DNA of 64,000 nt from Flavobacteriales bacterium. Its GTDB lineage: Bacteria > Bacteroidota > Bacteroidia > Flavobacteriales_F > PHOS-HE28. The notes under the pieces were generated by a model. The model was not told where the DNA came from and did not search any database. It worked only from the letters and a program-made list of their open reading frames with translations. The translations under genes were made by a program, and so were the position numbers. This document shows, one piece after another, positions 50,944 to 59,851 of this stretch. The stretch spans positions 62,001-126,000 of the forward strand of contig JACJZH010000003.1 of NCBI GenBank assembly GCA_020635695.1, written 5' to 3'. How positions within the stretch are numbered: position 1 is the first letter of the stretch; each line of letters opens with the position of its first letter.

Positions 50944-50951
50944 CGAAGATA
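50944..50951 (-). promoter_or_regulatory. Possible -7 element of rpsU
   Basis: TATCTTCG on the minus strand, one base off TAnnTTTG, 24 nt before the ATG, which leaves room for the Shine-Dalgarno in the leader. Confidence 0.4.
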
Positions 50952-50975
50952 GTGCTTTCCTGATCCCCGACAAAT

Positions 50976-52121
50976 TCAGGCGCTCAATACCTGACGGCTG
51001 ATGACCAGCTTCTGGATCTCGCTGGTACCCTCCCCAATGGTGCACAGCTTGCTGTCCCGGTAGAACTTCTCCACGGGGAAGTCCTTGGTGTAGCCGTAGC
51101 CGCCGAAGATCTGGACGGCCTCGTTGCTGGCCCAGACGCATACCTCGCTGGCGTAGTACTTCGCCATGGCGCTCTCCTTGGTCATCTTCAAGCCACGGTC
51201 CTTCATGTTGCCGGCCTGGTAGGTGAGCAGCTCGGCCGCCTCGATGCGGGTGGCCATGTCGGCCAGCTTGAAGGCGATGGCCTGGAAATCGGCGATGGGC
51301 CTGCCGAACTGCTCCCGCTCCTTGGCGTACTTCACGCTGGCGTCGTAGGCCCCGTGGGCGATGCCCAGGCTCAGGGCGGCGATGCTGATGCGCCCGCCAT
51401 CGAGCACCTTCATGGCCTGCTTGAAGCCTTCCCCCACCTGACCCAGCACATTGGCGGCCGGCACCCGGCAGTCCTCGAAGATCACTTCCGCCGTCTCGCT
51501 GGCACGCATGCCCAGCTTGTTCTCCTTCTTTCCTGCCTTGAGACCAGGCGTTCCGCGTTCGATCACGAAGGCCGTCATCCCGTTGCTGTCCAACAGCTCG
51601 CCGGTGCGTACGATCGCCACCACCACATCGCTGCTGATGCCGTGGGTGATCCAGCACTTGGTACCGTTCAGCACCCAGTGGTCGCCGTCCTTCTGGGCCG
51701 TGCATTTCATGCGCATGGCGTCGCTGCCCGTGTTGGGCTCGGTGAGCGCCCAGGCCCCCAGCCATTCACCGGTGGCCAGCTTGGGAAGCCACCGCTTCTT
51801 CTGTTCCTCGTTGCCGAACTGCAGGATGTGGCCTGTGCACAAGCTGTTGTGGGCCGCCACGCTGAGACCCACGCTGCCACAGATGCGGCCCACCTCCAAC
51901 ACGGTGGTGATGTACTCCTCATAGCCCAGACCGGCACCACCATACTCCTCCGGCACGAGCACACCGAGCATCCCGGCCGGGCCGAACTGCTGTTTGAAGA
52001 GGTCCACGGGCATGTGCTGGGATTCGTCCCACTCCATGACGTGGGGGCGCAGTTCACGCTCGCAGAGGTCGCGCACGGCCTGCGCGATCATGTTCCGGCT
52101 TTCGGAGGCGGTGAATTCCAT
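50976..52121 (-). CDS. Acyl-CoA dehydrogenase
   Basis: 381 aa from the ATG at 52121 ([19 protein letters not shown]), 4 nt after the apt stop. It has the three-domain flavoprotein layout: an N-terminal helical domain, the FAD-contact block [20 protein letters not shown], the CWITHG loop, [25 protein letters not shown], and the C-terminal [32 protein letters not shown]. The glutamate E364 in GEGTSEIQ stands where short- and medium-chain enzymes keep the catalytic base. It oxidises acyl-CoA to 2-enoyl-CoA and passes electrons to ETF; chain length cannot be told. It is probably co-transcribed with apt. Confidence 0.95.
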   Translation of the reverse strand: MEFTASESRNMIAQAVRDLCERELRPHVMEWDESQHMPVDLFKQQFGPAGMLGVLVPEEYGGAGLGYEEYITTVLEVGRICGSVGLSVAAHNSLCTGHILQFGNEEQKKRWLPKLATGEWLGAWALTEPNTGSDAMRMKCTAQKDGDHWVLNGTKCWITHGISSDVVVAIVRTGELLDSNGMTAFVIERGTPGLKAGKKENKLGMRASETAEVIFEDCRVPAANVLGQVGEGFKQAMKVLDGGRISIAALSLGIAHGAYDASVKYAKEREQFGRPIADFQAIAFKLADMATRIEAAELLTYQAGNMKDRGLKMTKESAMAKYYASEVCVWASNEAVQIFGGYGYTKDFPVEKFYRDSKLCTIGEGTSEIQKLVISRQVLSA

Positions 52122-52125
52122 GGGA

Positions 52126-52656
52126 TCAGTAAGTGACCAGTCGGGTGATGTCGGCCCCGAAGGGCTCCAGGCGCTCAACGCCGCCCAGGGCCGATAGTTC
52201 GATGAGGAAGCTGAAACCGGCGACCTTGCCGCCCTGCATGCGCACCAGTTCGGCGGTGGCCGCGGCAGTACCCCCGGTGGCCAGCAGGTCGTCGTGCACC
52301 AGCACGCGCATGCCCGGCTTCACCACGTCCACGTGCATCTCGATCTCGGCGCTGCCGTACTCCAGGTCGTACTTGAAGCTCACGGTCCGGTGGGGCAGCT
52401 TGCCCTTCTTGCGCACGGTGATGAAGGGGATGCCCAATTGCAGCGCGAGTGGCATGCCGTAGAGGAAGCCCCGGCTCTCGATGCCTGCGATGGCATCGAT
52501 GTGCTGGTCCTGATGGGCCCTGAGGAAGCCGTCGACCACGGCCCGGTTCAGCTCCGGGTCCTCCATCACCGGCGTGATGTCGCGGAACAGGATGCCCGGC
52601 TTCGGGAAATCCGGCACATCACGGATGGCCAGTCGCAGGCGTTCCTCCAATTCCAT
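52126..52656 (-). CDS. apt: Adenine phosphoribosyltransferase
   Basis: 176 aa. It starts with the family block [29 protein letters not shown], has the [16 protein letters not shown] hood segment and the PRPP-binding loop [14 protein letters not shown] (118-131). It salvages adenine to AMP in the cytoplasm. Its ATG shares one base with the stop of the upstream helix-hairpin-helix gene (TGATG), a sign of translational coupling. The acyl-CoA dehydrogenase follows 4 nt later. Confidence 0.97.
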   Translation of the reverse strand: MELEERLRLAIRDVPDFPKPGILFRDITPVMEDPELNRAVVDGFLRAHQDQHIDAIAGIESRGFLYGMPLALQLGIPFITVRKKGKLPHRTVSFKYDLEYGSAEIEMHVDVVKPGMRVLVHDDLLATGGTAAATAELVRMQGGKVAGFSFLIELSALGGVERLEPFGADITRLVTY

Positions 52657-53600
52657 CAGGGCACTTGCAGGTAGGGCGCAAGTTTACGGAAGAGCGTGCT
52701 GTCCACCCGGTGGCAGCCCAGCAGGTCCTCCCGCTGGCGGAACGGTCCATGCTGGTCGCGATAGGCCACGATCGTTCGCGCCAGGTCCCAGTTCACGTAC
52801 ACGTGGGCGGCCAGCTCCTCCACCGAACAGGTGTTCAGCGGGATGCGCTTCACGTGCAAGGTGTCCACGAACAACAACTCCCGGATACGCGCAATGGCGT
52901 CAGGCTTGTCCCGCAGCACATACACCTCCGCAAGCTGGTCAAGGTCATGGTACCCTCCCAACAGCTCGCGATAACGCACGATACCACGGGCGAAGCTGGG
53001 ACCGATGCCCCGCAGGGCGACAAGTGCGGCACTATCGGCGGTGTTGACATCGACATGCTGTCCGGATGGTGCCATCTCCCTGGGAGAGAACGGGGCATTC
53101 GTTTCCTCGACCTCCGGTCCGGCAGGACGTTCGACCTTCCTGGTCGCTCGGGTGTGCGTGGGCCGTTCGTCGGGCAGCGCGATGTAGGGCTCCCAGGCGG
53201 CGAACAGGTCCGGGTCCACCACCCGCATCCGTGCCAGGTCCGGTTTCGCGCGGAAGCGCCCGCCAGCTGCTTCATAACGGTGGATCGCCTCGGCCTGCTT
53301 CTGCGAGAGGCCCAATGCCATCCAATCCGGGACCGGCAGGTGATTGGGATCGAACACGAACAGGCTGTCCGGCACCAAGCTCCGGCTCCGGTCCGAGCGT
53401 TCCGCCATGCGCGCCGCCTGCAGCGAATCCAGCAGGGCCAGCTCCCGCTCGTATGGACGCAGGTCGACCTGCGGTGTGGGTGCCAGCCATTGCTCCCAGG
53501 CCACCCAGCAGGCTGCCAGGAACAGGAACGGCAGGAGCAGACGCAGTGCCCGGCGTTCCCCGCTGTGCAGGTCCAGGACGTCCTTCAACCGCTCGTTCAT
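52656..53600 (-). CDS. Membrane-anchored helix-hairpin-helix protein (ComEA-like)
   Basis: 314 aa from the ATG at 53600 (MNERLKDVLDLHSGERRALRLLLPFLFLAACWVAWEQW). A single membrane helix lies at about 20-37, so the bulk is probably outside the cytoplasm. The rest contains several helix-hairpin-helix units: LPVPDWMALGLSQKQAEAIHRYEAAGGRFRAKPDLARM, VDVNTADSAALVALRGIGPSFARGIVRYRELLGGYHDLDQLAEV and IPLNTCSVEELAAHVYVNWDLARTIVAYRDQHGPFRQREDL. The units resemble ComEA/competence DNA-binding repeats, but a role in DNA uptake is not shown. It overlaps apt by one base. Confidence 0.85.
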   Translation of the reverse strand: MNERLKDVLDLHSGERRALRLLLPFLFLAACWVAWEQWLAPTPQVDLRPYERELALLDSLQAARMAERSDRSRSLVPDSLFVFDPNHLPVPDWMALGLSQKQAEAIHRYEAAGGRFRAKPDLARMRVVDPDLFAAWEPYIALPDERPTHTRATRKVERPAGPEVEETNAPFSPREMAPSGQHVDVNTADSAALVALRGIGPSFARGIVRYRELLGGYHDLDQLAEVYVLRDKPDAIARIRELLFVDTLHVKRIPLNTCSVEELAAHVYVNWDLARTIVAYRDQHGPFRQREDLLGCHRVDSTLFRKLAPYLQVP

Positions 53601-53671
53601 GGTGTTCGCTCCGGCAAATCTGCATCCCCCAGGCGGATTTTCAGCGCTCCTCTCCGGATGAAGAGGAATGA

Positions 53672-53679
53672 TAGCTTTG
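53672..53679 (+). promoter_or_regulatory. -7 promoter element of the AGCS symporter gene
   Basis: TAGCTTTG, a perfect TAnnTTTG, 16 nt before the ATG at 53696 (11 nt before an out-of-frame ATG at 53691). No -33 TTG at the right distance. Confidence 0.5.
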
Positions 53680-53695
53680 GCCGGAACCACATGCC

Positions 53696-55288
53696 ATGAG
53701 GAACCCACGGACGACCACCCTGCTCACCGCCCTGTTGGCCCCCCTGCTGCTCGCCGCCCAGGAGGCCGGACTCGATGAACGGATCGATCAGGCGTTCGGC
53801 AGGGCGACGGGGTGGTTCGTGGACTTCATCTTCTACCAGTTCGACATCGCCGGCGTCCCTGTGTTCTGGGTGCTCTTTCCCCTGATCCTCGGCGCCACGT
53901 TCTTCACGATCTATTTCCGGGTGCCCGGCGTTCGGTTGTTCCGGGTGGCGGTGAACACCGTGCGCGGCAAGTACGAGAAGGTGGGCGAACTGCCGGCCGA
54001 CCTGAACATCGTGGAGGGCGACCAGCCGGACACCATCCGGGTGGAGGGAAGTGAGGGCGAGGTGAACCACTTCCAGGCACTGACTGCAGCCCTGAGCGCC
54101 ACGGTCGGGCTCGGGAACATCGCCGGGGTCGCGGTGGCCGTGGTGGTGGGTGGTCCGGGCGCCACGTTCTGGATGATCCTGGCGGGTCTGTTGGGCATGT
54201 CCAGCAAGTTCGTGGAATGCACCCTGGGCGTGTCCTTCCGCGAGGTGGACAAGGACGGCCGCGTGTACGGAGGGCCGATGTACTACTTGAGCAAGGGCCT
54301 GGCCGGGCGGAACCTGGCAGGGCTCGGCAAGGTATTGGCGGCCCTGTTCGCGATCATGTGCATCGGCGGGTCCTTCGGGGGAGGCAACATGTTCCAAAGC
54401 AACCAGGCCGCGGCCATCTTCCTGAACAGCTTCGGGATCGAGTCCAGCTACGGGGGCACGGTGTTCGGGCTGATCATGGCCGTGCTCGTCGGCATTGTGA
54501 TCCTTGGTGGGATCAAGCGGATCGCCACCGTCACCGAGAAGATCGTGCCCTTCATGGCGGTGCTCTATGTCGGTGCCGCGCTGATCATCATCTACATGAA
54601 CCTCCAGTACGTGCCGGCGGCGTTCGATGCGATCATCGAGGGTGCGTTCCATCCCACGGCCATCGCGGGTGGGTTCCTGGGGGTGCTGGTCCAGGGCTTC
54701 CGACGGGCGGCCTTCAGCAACGAGGCCGGCATCGGGTCCGCCGCCATCGCCCACTCGGCGGTGAAGACCCGGCATGCGGCCAGCGAAGGCATCGTGGCGC
54801 TGTTGGAACCGTTCATCGACACGGTGGTCATCTGCACCATCACCGCCCTGGTGATCGTGATCCACAACGTGAACGGGTCGTTCCCCTATGGCGATCTCGC
54901 GGGGAACGCGACCCTGGCCGACGGCACCGTGCTGAGCGGTGTGGACCTCACGGCCCACGTCTTCGACACGGCGATCCCCAACTTCTCCTATGTGCTCACC
55001 ATCGCCGTGGTGTTGTTCGCCTTCAGCAGCATGATCAGCTGGTCGTACTACGGGCTGCAGTCGTGGACCTACCTCTTCGGCCGCAGCGCACGGGTGATGA
55101 ACACCTACAAGGTGCTGTTCTGCGTGTTCGTGGTGGTGGGGGCTGCAGCCAACCTGGGCAGCGTATTGAACTTCTCGGACGCCATGATCTTCGCGATGAT
55201 GGTGCCCAACATGATCGGGTTGTTCATCCTGCTGCCGGTGGTGCGCCGCAAGCTGCGGGAATACCTCGAGGCCATCAAGGCGAAGTAG
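53696..55288 (+). CDS. Sodium:alanine symporter family protein (AGCS)
   Basis: 530 aa, slightly long for the family because of an N-terminal signal-like helix (TTLLTALLAPLLLAAQ) and an extra soluble loop after the first core helix. The family signature is clear: FQALTAALSATVGLGNIAGVAVAVVVGGPGATFWMILAGLLGMSSKFVECTLG, then YGGPMYYLSKGL, GGSFGGGNMFQSNQAA, RRAAFSNEAGIGSAAIAHSA and SSMISWSYYGLQSWTYLFG. About 10-11 membrane helices. It imports alanine, glycine or a related amino acid with Na+; the substrate is inferred from family only. It ends 5 nt from the convergent SDR gene, with no terminator between. Confidence 0.94.
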   Translation: MRNPRTTTLLTALLAPLLLAAQEAGLDERIDQAFGRATGWFVDFIFYQFDIAGVPVFWVLFPLILGATFFTIYFRVPGVRLFRVAVNTVRGKYEKVGELPADLNIVEGDQPDTIRVEGSEGEVNHFQALTAALSATVGLGNIAGVAVAVVVGGPGATFWMILAGLLGMSSKFVECTLGVSFREVDKDGRVYGGPMYYLSKGLAGRNLAGLGKVLAALFAIMCIGGSFGGGNMFQSNQAAAIFLNSFGIESSYGGTVFGLIMAVLVGIVILGGIKRIATVTEKIVPFMAVLYVGAALIIIYMNLQYVPAAFDAIIEGAFHPTAIAGGFLGVLVQGFRRAAFSNEAGIGSAAIAHSAVKTRHAASEGIVALLEPFIDTVVICTITALVIVIHNVNGSFPYGDLAGNATLADGTVLSGVDLTAHVFDTAIPNFSYVLTIAVVLFAFSSMISWSYYGLQSWTYLFGRSARVMNTYKVLFCVFVVVGAAANLGSVLNFSDAMIFAMMVPNMIGLFILLPVVRRKLREYLEAIKAK

Positions 55289-55293
55289 GTCCC

Positions 55294-56202
55294 TCAGACC
55301 AGCTGGTCCCGCAGGATCGCCAGGCCCTCTTCGAAGGTGTGCGGGGCATACCCCAGTTCACGGCGCGCCTTGTCCAGCACGAAACCGGTCCGGGGAGGAC
55401 GCCTCGCTGGCTGGCCCAGGGTATCGCTCTTCACCGGGGTCACCATGGTGGTGTCCAGCCCGAAGAAGGCACCTACACGTTCCACCAGCTCCAGGATGCT
55501 CATGCCGTCCGGTCCACTCAGGTGGAAGGTGCCCGTGGCCCCCTGCCGGGCAATGCGGACGCAGCCGTCGGCCAGGTCCTCGGCCAGGGTGGGCATGCGC
55601 CACTGGTCATCAACAACGCGGATAGGGTCGCCCTTCTCCAGCGCCTGTTTCGCCCAGAGGACCACGTTGCTCCGGCTCAGACCCGGGGCTGTGCCATAGA
55701 CGATGATGGTGCGCGCGATGGCCCATCGGGGCAGTCCGGACTCCTGCACCAGGCGTTCGCCCTCCAGCTTGCTGCGGCCGTAGACGCTGAGCGGAGCAGG
55801 AACATCGTCCTCCCGGTACGGGCCTGCCTCACCATCGAAGATGAAGTCGGTGCTCAGGAAGATGAAGTGACTGTCCAACTCCCTGGCGGCATCCACCAGG
55901 TGCCGGGTGGCCTCCACGTTCTGCAGGTGGCAGGCTCCGGGGTCCAGTTCACAGGCGTCCACGTTCGTCATTGCGGCCGTGTGGATGACCACGTCGGGAC
56001 GCGCCTCGTCGAACACCGCCTGCACGGCGGCCTTGTCAGTGATGTCCAGGGAGCGGTACCGGTCACCCAGGGGATCGGTGCTGCGGTCCTCCCCTCTGCT
56101 CGTGGCGATAAGATCCGTTCCGTCGTCGTCCCGAAGGGCGGCGATCAGTTTCTGGCCCAGGAGACCATTGCTGCCGGTGATCAGGATGCGTTGCCTGGCC
56201 AT
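55294..56202 (-). CDS. NAD(P)-dependent SDR oxidoreductase, dTDP-4-dehydrorhamnose reductase (RmlD)-like
   Basis: 302 aa. Rossmann glycine motif GSNGLLGQ (10-17), then VVIHTAAMTNVDACE, LSTDFIFDGEAGPYREDD and the catalytic Y141/K145 (YGRSK). The STDFIFDG block is typical of RmlD-type extended SDRs that reduce nucleotide-sugar keto groups. No other rhamnose genes are nearby, and its place at the end of the purM-prfA-pyrF run gives no pathway hint, so the substrate is unknown. TAGCTTCA at 56210-56217 (minus) could be a weak internal promoter. Confidence 0.9.
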   Translation of the reverse strand: MARQRILITGSNGLLGQKLIAALRDDDGTDLIATSRGEDRSTDPLGDRYRSLDITDKAAVQAVFDEARPDVVIHTAAMTNVDACELDPGACHLQNVEATRHLVDAARELDSHFIFLSTDFIFDGEAGPYREDDVPAPLSVYGRSKLEGERLVQESGLPRWAIARTIIVYGTAPGLSRSNVVLWAKQALEKGDPIRVVDDQWRMPTLAEDLADGCVRIARQGATGTFHLSGPDGMSILELVERVGAFFGLDTTMVTPVKSDTLGQPARRPPRTGFVLDKARRELGYAPHTFEEGLAILRDQLV

Positions 56203-56233
56203 GGGCCGGTGAAGCTAAGGGCGGCTGGCCGCT

Positions 56234-56464
56234 TCACAACTCCCAGACCGTCCGCCGCCGGCGGAAGGGATGCTTGATGCGCTCCTTGTGCTTGAGCACG
56301 AAGGCCATGACGAGATAGGGGACAAGGTGGAGCCCGGCGGTCACGAACCCCAGATAGATGAACGACAAGCGCACCTGCTCGGTCTTGACGTTGAGCTTCT
56401 GTGCCCACCAGCTGCAGACCCCGAAAGCCTGATGCTCGAAATGCGTCTTGATGGCGTCGATCAT
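56234..56464 (-). CDS. PspC domain protein
   Basis: 76 aa. The sequence GVCSWWAQKLNVKTEQVRLSFIYLGFVTAGLHLVPYLVMAFVLKHKE is a PspC domain with one or two membrane helices; the tail is very basic (RIKHPFRRRRTVWEL). PspC proteins belong to the phage-shock envelope stress response, but stand-alone copies like this one are common and not characterised. It lies 26 nt after the DUF2851 gene and 31 nt before the SDR gene, all on one strand. Confidence 0.88.
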   Translation of the reverse strand: MIDAIKTHFEHQAFGVCSWWAQKLNVKTEQVRLSFIYLGFVTAGLHLVPYLVMAFVLKHKERIKHPFRRRRTVWEL

Positions 56465-56490
56465 GGGACCTGGTGATGCGTGGAACCCTG

Positions 56491-57915
56491 TCAGAGGCTA
56501 CGCCCCAGCAGCTGGTTCCCGATGGAGCAAGATAAGCATCGGCGTGGCGTACAGTACCGAGCGCGCAGTTCGAGGAGTGCCTGGCCCTGCGCCGCGCTCT
56601 GTGCCGCAAGGCCCAGGGACGCCCAGCCTTCCAACACACTGTTCCGTTCGGCGGGCAGCTGCTCGAGCCAGCCGAAGGCCCGCTCGCAAAGCGCCTCCCG
56701 CCCCTGGGACCTGCCCAACGCGAAGGCCGCCGGTACCAAGGCGTTCACGATGAGTCGTTGCGCCGACTGGCTCCCAAGTGGTTTGGGGCTCGGCACAGAA
56801 GGACGACCGGGCACATGATGGTCCAGCCAATATGCCGAAGGCAATACCTTCAGTTGCTGCTCCAATCGGTCGGTGCCTTCCTCGTTCAGCAGGCGGACCA
56901 ATGAGCCTTCCGAACGGCGCACCAAGGCAGCATATTGGGCCAGCCGCACCGTAGGCAGGTTAAGCGGACGCATGCGGGCGAACTTCCAGGTGGCCTTCGG
57001 CATGGGTTCCAACCCATGTAACCGGGCCAGATGCGCATGTTCGGCCTGCCACCGCCGGGGTAGCTCCTCCTGGAACGTGTCGCCGAGCAATCCGGCCTGG
57101 CCAAGGAGGAGCGCCTCCAGGCGCAGGTCATCGTCGCGATACCGTGCCAGCAGCCGCCAGGGGATCCGGCGGGCCAGCTGGGCGAAGGCCTCCCCGTTCA
57201 CCCCAAGCCCCAGTGCACGCAACAGCAGATGGTGGAGCAATTCATCGGCATCACCCGCGAGCTCCCGGAGATGGATGGCGATATCCAGGCTCCTTCGCTC
57301 CAGACGCTCGACCGCCAGACGCTCCAGCCAGATGGTGTTCCGGTGCCGATCGGTGCGATGAAGTTCCCCCGCGCAGGGCACCCAGGAACGCGCGCTCATG
57401 AGCCTGCGGTAGGCGGCCAGGCGTTCCTCGGGGATCCGCGGCCCCAGTTCCACCGTGGGCAGCAGCCTGCCCGCCGAGGTGCGCACCGGTCGATCCTCTT
57501 GATGGACCACGTGCAGGACCACGCCATCATAGGCCGGATCATGCTGGTGCCCATGGGCGTACCATTCACCGGCCCGAACATGCACCTCCACCGCACCCGC
57601 CCATTCCTGGCCCGCTATCCGGATGCGGGCATCGATCAGGTCCGGCCCTCCATGGTGCTGGATGCGTCCCGCACGGAGCACCTCCACCGGCCTGCCATCG
57701 GTGGCGCGCAGGTCCCGGCGATCGAACAGCTGTTGCTCCCAGATGAACTGGAGCAGGTCCTCGGGATACGGGAACGTGGGAGCACGCTGCCCGGACCCGT
57801 AGGTCCCGGCCCTGTCACTGACCAGGAAGGTTCCAGGTACCCTGCTCCGGGCATACTTCAGGGCACCTGTCGAAAGCAGCCCTCCGGGCGGTGGGGCCAA
57901 GCCCCCCGTCAGCAT
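56491..57915 (-). CDS. DUF2851 family protein
   Basis: 474 aa from the ATG at 57915 (a GTG at 57930 is also in frame). The family core begins around residue 52: PYPEDLLQFIWEQQLFDRRDLRATDGRPVEVLRAGRIQHHGGPDLIDARIRIAGQEWAGAVEVHVRAGEWYAHGHQHDPAYDGVVLHVVH. The rest is helical and complete. The H-H-GPD, EVH and H-x-HD-x-AYD-x-V-x-LH pattern looks like a nuclease-type fold, which is inference only. About 50 residues before the core are Pro/Gly-rich and unlike the family, so the true start may be missing or altered. It lies 27 nt after pyrF. Confidence 0.88.
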   Translation of the reverse strand: MLTGGLAPPPGGLLSTGALKYARSRVPGTFLVSDRAGTYGSGQRAPTFPYPEDLLQFIWEQQLFDRRDLRATDGRPVEVLRAGRIQHHGGPDLIDARIRIAGQEWAGAVEVHVRAGEWYAHGHQHDPAYDGVVLHVVHQEDRPVRTSAGRLLPTVELGPRIPEERLAAYRRLMSARSWVPCAGELHRTDRHRNTIWLERLAVERLERRSLDIAIHLRELAGDADELLHHLLLRALGLGVNGEAFAQLARRIPWRLLARYRDDDLRLEALLLGQAGLLGDTFQEELPRRWQAEHAHLARLHGLEPMPKATWKFARMRPLNLPTVRLAQYAALVRRSEGSLVRLLNEEGTDRLEQQLKVLPSAYWLDHHVPGRPSVPSPKPLGSQSAQRLIVNALVPAAFALGRSQGREALCERAFGWLEQLPAERNSVLEGWASLGLAAQSAAQGQALLELRARYCTPRRCLSCSIGNQLLGRSL

Positions 57916-57942
57916 TTCCGTCAACCCCACCCGCAGAAGATA

Positions 57943-58767
57943 TCACACCACGCCCTTCACCCGCATCGCCGCCTCCATGGCCTGCTGCAGCTCCAGGGCT
58001 GCCCGGCGGGCCGCCGGTAACGCATCGCTCCCGGTGCCCGCGTACAGGATCCCCCGGCTGCTGTTGATCAGCAGGCCTCCGTCCTGGTTCATGCCGGCGT
58101 CCAGCACCTGGTCCAGGTCGCCGCCCTGGGCACCCACACCAGGCACCAGCAGGAAGTGATCGGGCACCCGCCTCCGGACCTCCGCGAGCACCTTGGGACG
58201 CGTGGCACCGGCCACGAACATGGTGTCGTCGGCACTCCCCCAGGTGGCCACTTGGTCCACCACCACCTCGAACAGCCGGTCCGGACCACCGTTCACCTCC
58301 AGGAACTGAAAGTCGAGCGCCCCCTCGTTGCTGGTGACGCCCAGCACGATGGCCCACTTTCCCGGCCTTCCCAGGAAGGGCGTCACGGCGTCACGGCCCA
58401 TGTAGGGCGCCACGGTCACGGCATCGAAGCCCAGCCGGTCGAAGAAGGCCTCCGCATACTTCCGCGCGGTGTTGCCGATGTCGCCCCGTTTGGCGTCCGC
58501 GATCAGGAACACGTCCTTCGGCATGGCCTCCAGGGTCCGCTCCAGGCTTTCCCATCCAGCTGCACCGAGCGCCTCGTAGAACGCCAGGTTGAACTTGTAG
58601 GCCACGGTCAGGTCGTGGGTGGCCTCCACGATGGCCCGGTTGTAGGCGCCCACCGGATCGGACTCCCTGCGGAAGGGTTCCGGCACGCGCCCGGGTTCGG
58701 TGTCGAGACCCACGCACAGCAGGCTGCGGGTGGCACGGATGCGGGCGATTAGGGTCTGTCGGTCCAT
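57943..58767 (-). CDS. pyrF: Orotidine 5'-phosphate decarboxylase
   Basis: 274 aa, the longer PyrF type 2 form. Key residues are in SLLCVGLDTEPGRVPE, VAYKFNLAFYEALGAAG and the catalytic Asp-Lys-x-x-Asp set DAKRGDIGNT (D91, K93, D96). The phosphate-binding C-terminus is intact (VPGVGAQGGD, NSSRGILYAG). It makes UMP, the last step of de novo pyrimidine synthesis. Its ATG overlaps the prfA stop by one base (TGATG), so translation is coupled. Confidence 0.96.
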   Translation of the reverse strand: MDRQTLIARIRATRSLLCVGLDTEPGRVPEPFRRESDPVGAYNRAIVEATHDLTVAYKFNLAFYEALGAAGWESLERTLEAMPKDVFLIADAKRGDIGNTARKYAEAFFDRLGFDAVTVAPYMGRDAVTPFLGRPGKWAIVLGVTSNEGALDFQFLEVNGGPDRLFEVVVDQVATWGSADDTMFVAGATRPKVLAEVRRRVPDHFLLVPGVGAQGGDLDQVLDAGMNQDGGLLINSSRGILYAGTGSDALPAARRAALELQQAMEAAMRVKGVV

Positions 58768-59849
58768 CAGGAGGCCATGCCGGCCTGGAGCTTTTCGGTG
58801 CGATCGGCCAATTGCAGGGCGTCGATCAGGGGCTGCAGCCCGCCGTTGAGCACCTCGGGTAGGTTGTGCACGGTGAGCTCGATCCGGTGATCGGTCACTC
58901 TGCTCTGAGGGAAGTTGTAGGTGCGGATCTTGGCGCTGCGATCGCCGGAGGTCACCTGGCTACGCCGCTGTTCGGCCACGGCCCGTTCCTGTTCCAGCAC
59001 CTGCTGCTCGTAGAGCTTGGAGCGCAGCATCTGCATGGCCTTGACGCGGTTTCCCAGCTGGCTGCGTTCGGTCTGGCACATCACCACGATGCCCGTGGGC
59101 TGGTGGGTGAGGCGCACCTTGGTCTCCACCTTGTTCACGTTCTGGCCGCCGGCGCCCCCGCTGCGTGCGGTCTCCATCTTCACATCGCTCTCCTTCAGCT
59201 GCACATCGGCCTCCTCGGCCTCGGGGAGCACGTTCACGGTGGCGGCGCTGGTATGGATGCGGCCACTCGCCTCGGTGGCCGGAACCCGCTGCACCCGGTG
59301 CACGCCGGCCTCGAACTTCAGGGTGCCGTATGCGCCATCACCTGCCACCCGGAAGATCACTTCCTTGTAGCCTCCGACCGTGCCCTCGCTCACGTCCATC
59401 ACCTCCACCTGCCAGCCGCGTTCCTGGCAGTAACGCTCGTACATGCGGTAAAGGTCACCCGCGAACAGGCTGGCCTCATCGCCGCCGGTGCCGGCCCGCA
59501 CCTCCACGATGCAGTCGCGGGCATCATTGGGGTCCTTGGGCACCAGCATCAGGCGGACCTCCTCCTCCATGGCCGCGATGGCCTCCCGGCTTTCGTCCCG
59601 CTCGCTGCGGGCCATCTCCAACAGGCCGGGGTCCTGTTCGCTGCGGAGCATCTCCTCGGCCCCGGCCAGGTCGTCGTGCAGGCGGCGGAAGCGCAGGTAG
59701 GCCTCTTCGATGGGTTCCAGGTCCTTGTACTCGCGGCTGAGCTGACGGAAGCGGGTCTGATCGGCGATCACGGCCGGGTCGGCGAGCAGCTTGCCCACTT
59801 CCGTGCGGCGGTCGTGCACCGTGGCCAGCTTCTTCAGCAGCGGGTCCAT
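58767..59849 (-). CDS. prfA: Peptide chain release factor 1
   Basis: 360 aa, normal length for RF1. It has the stop-codon-reading tripeptide PAT (190-192), which marks RF1 (UAA/UAG) rather than RF2, and the GGQ motif (234-236 in GAGGQNVNK) that triggers peptide release. The start at 59849 ([22 protein letters not shown]) is canonical; longer in-frame starts overlap purM. It lies 2 nt after purM and overlaps pyrF by one base. Confidence 0.97.
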   Translation of the reverse strand: MDPLLKKLATVHDRRTEVGKLLADPAVIADQTRFRQLSREYKDLEPIEEAYLRFRRLHDDLAGAEEMLRSEQDPGLLEMARSERDESREAIAAMEEEVRLMLVPKDPNDARDCIVEVRAGTGGDEASLFAGDLYRMYERYCQERGWQVEVMDVSEGTVGGYKEVIFRVAGDGAYGTLKFEAGVHRVQRVPATEASGRIHTSAATVNVLPEAEEADVQLKESDVKMETARSGGAGGQNVNKVETKVRLTHQPTGIVVMCQTERSQLGNRVKAMQMLRSKLYEQQVLEQERAVAEQRRSQVTSGDRSAKIRTYNFPQSRVTDHRIELTVHNLPEVLNGGLQPLIDALQLADRTEKLQAGMAS

Positions 59850-59851
59850 GC

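Noticed and set aside
50728..51765. 345-aa frame joining rpsU to an upstream region
   Set aside because: The upstream part is an out-of-frame shadow of the acyl-CoA dehydrogenase; S21 starts at 50919 behind its own Shine-Dalgarno.
54217..56277. 686-aa plus-strand frame spanning the AGCS and SDR genes
   Set aside because: Arg/Gly/His-rich shadow frame crossing two well supported genes on opposite strands.
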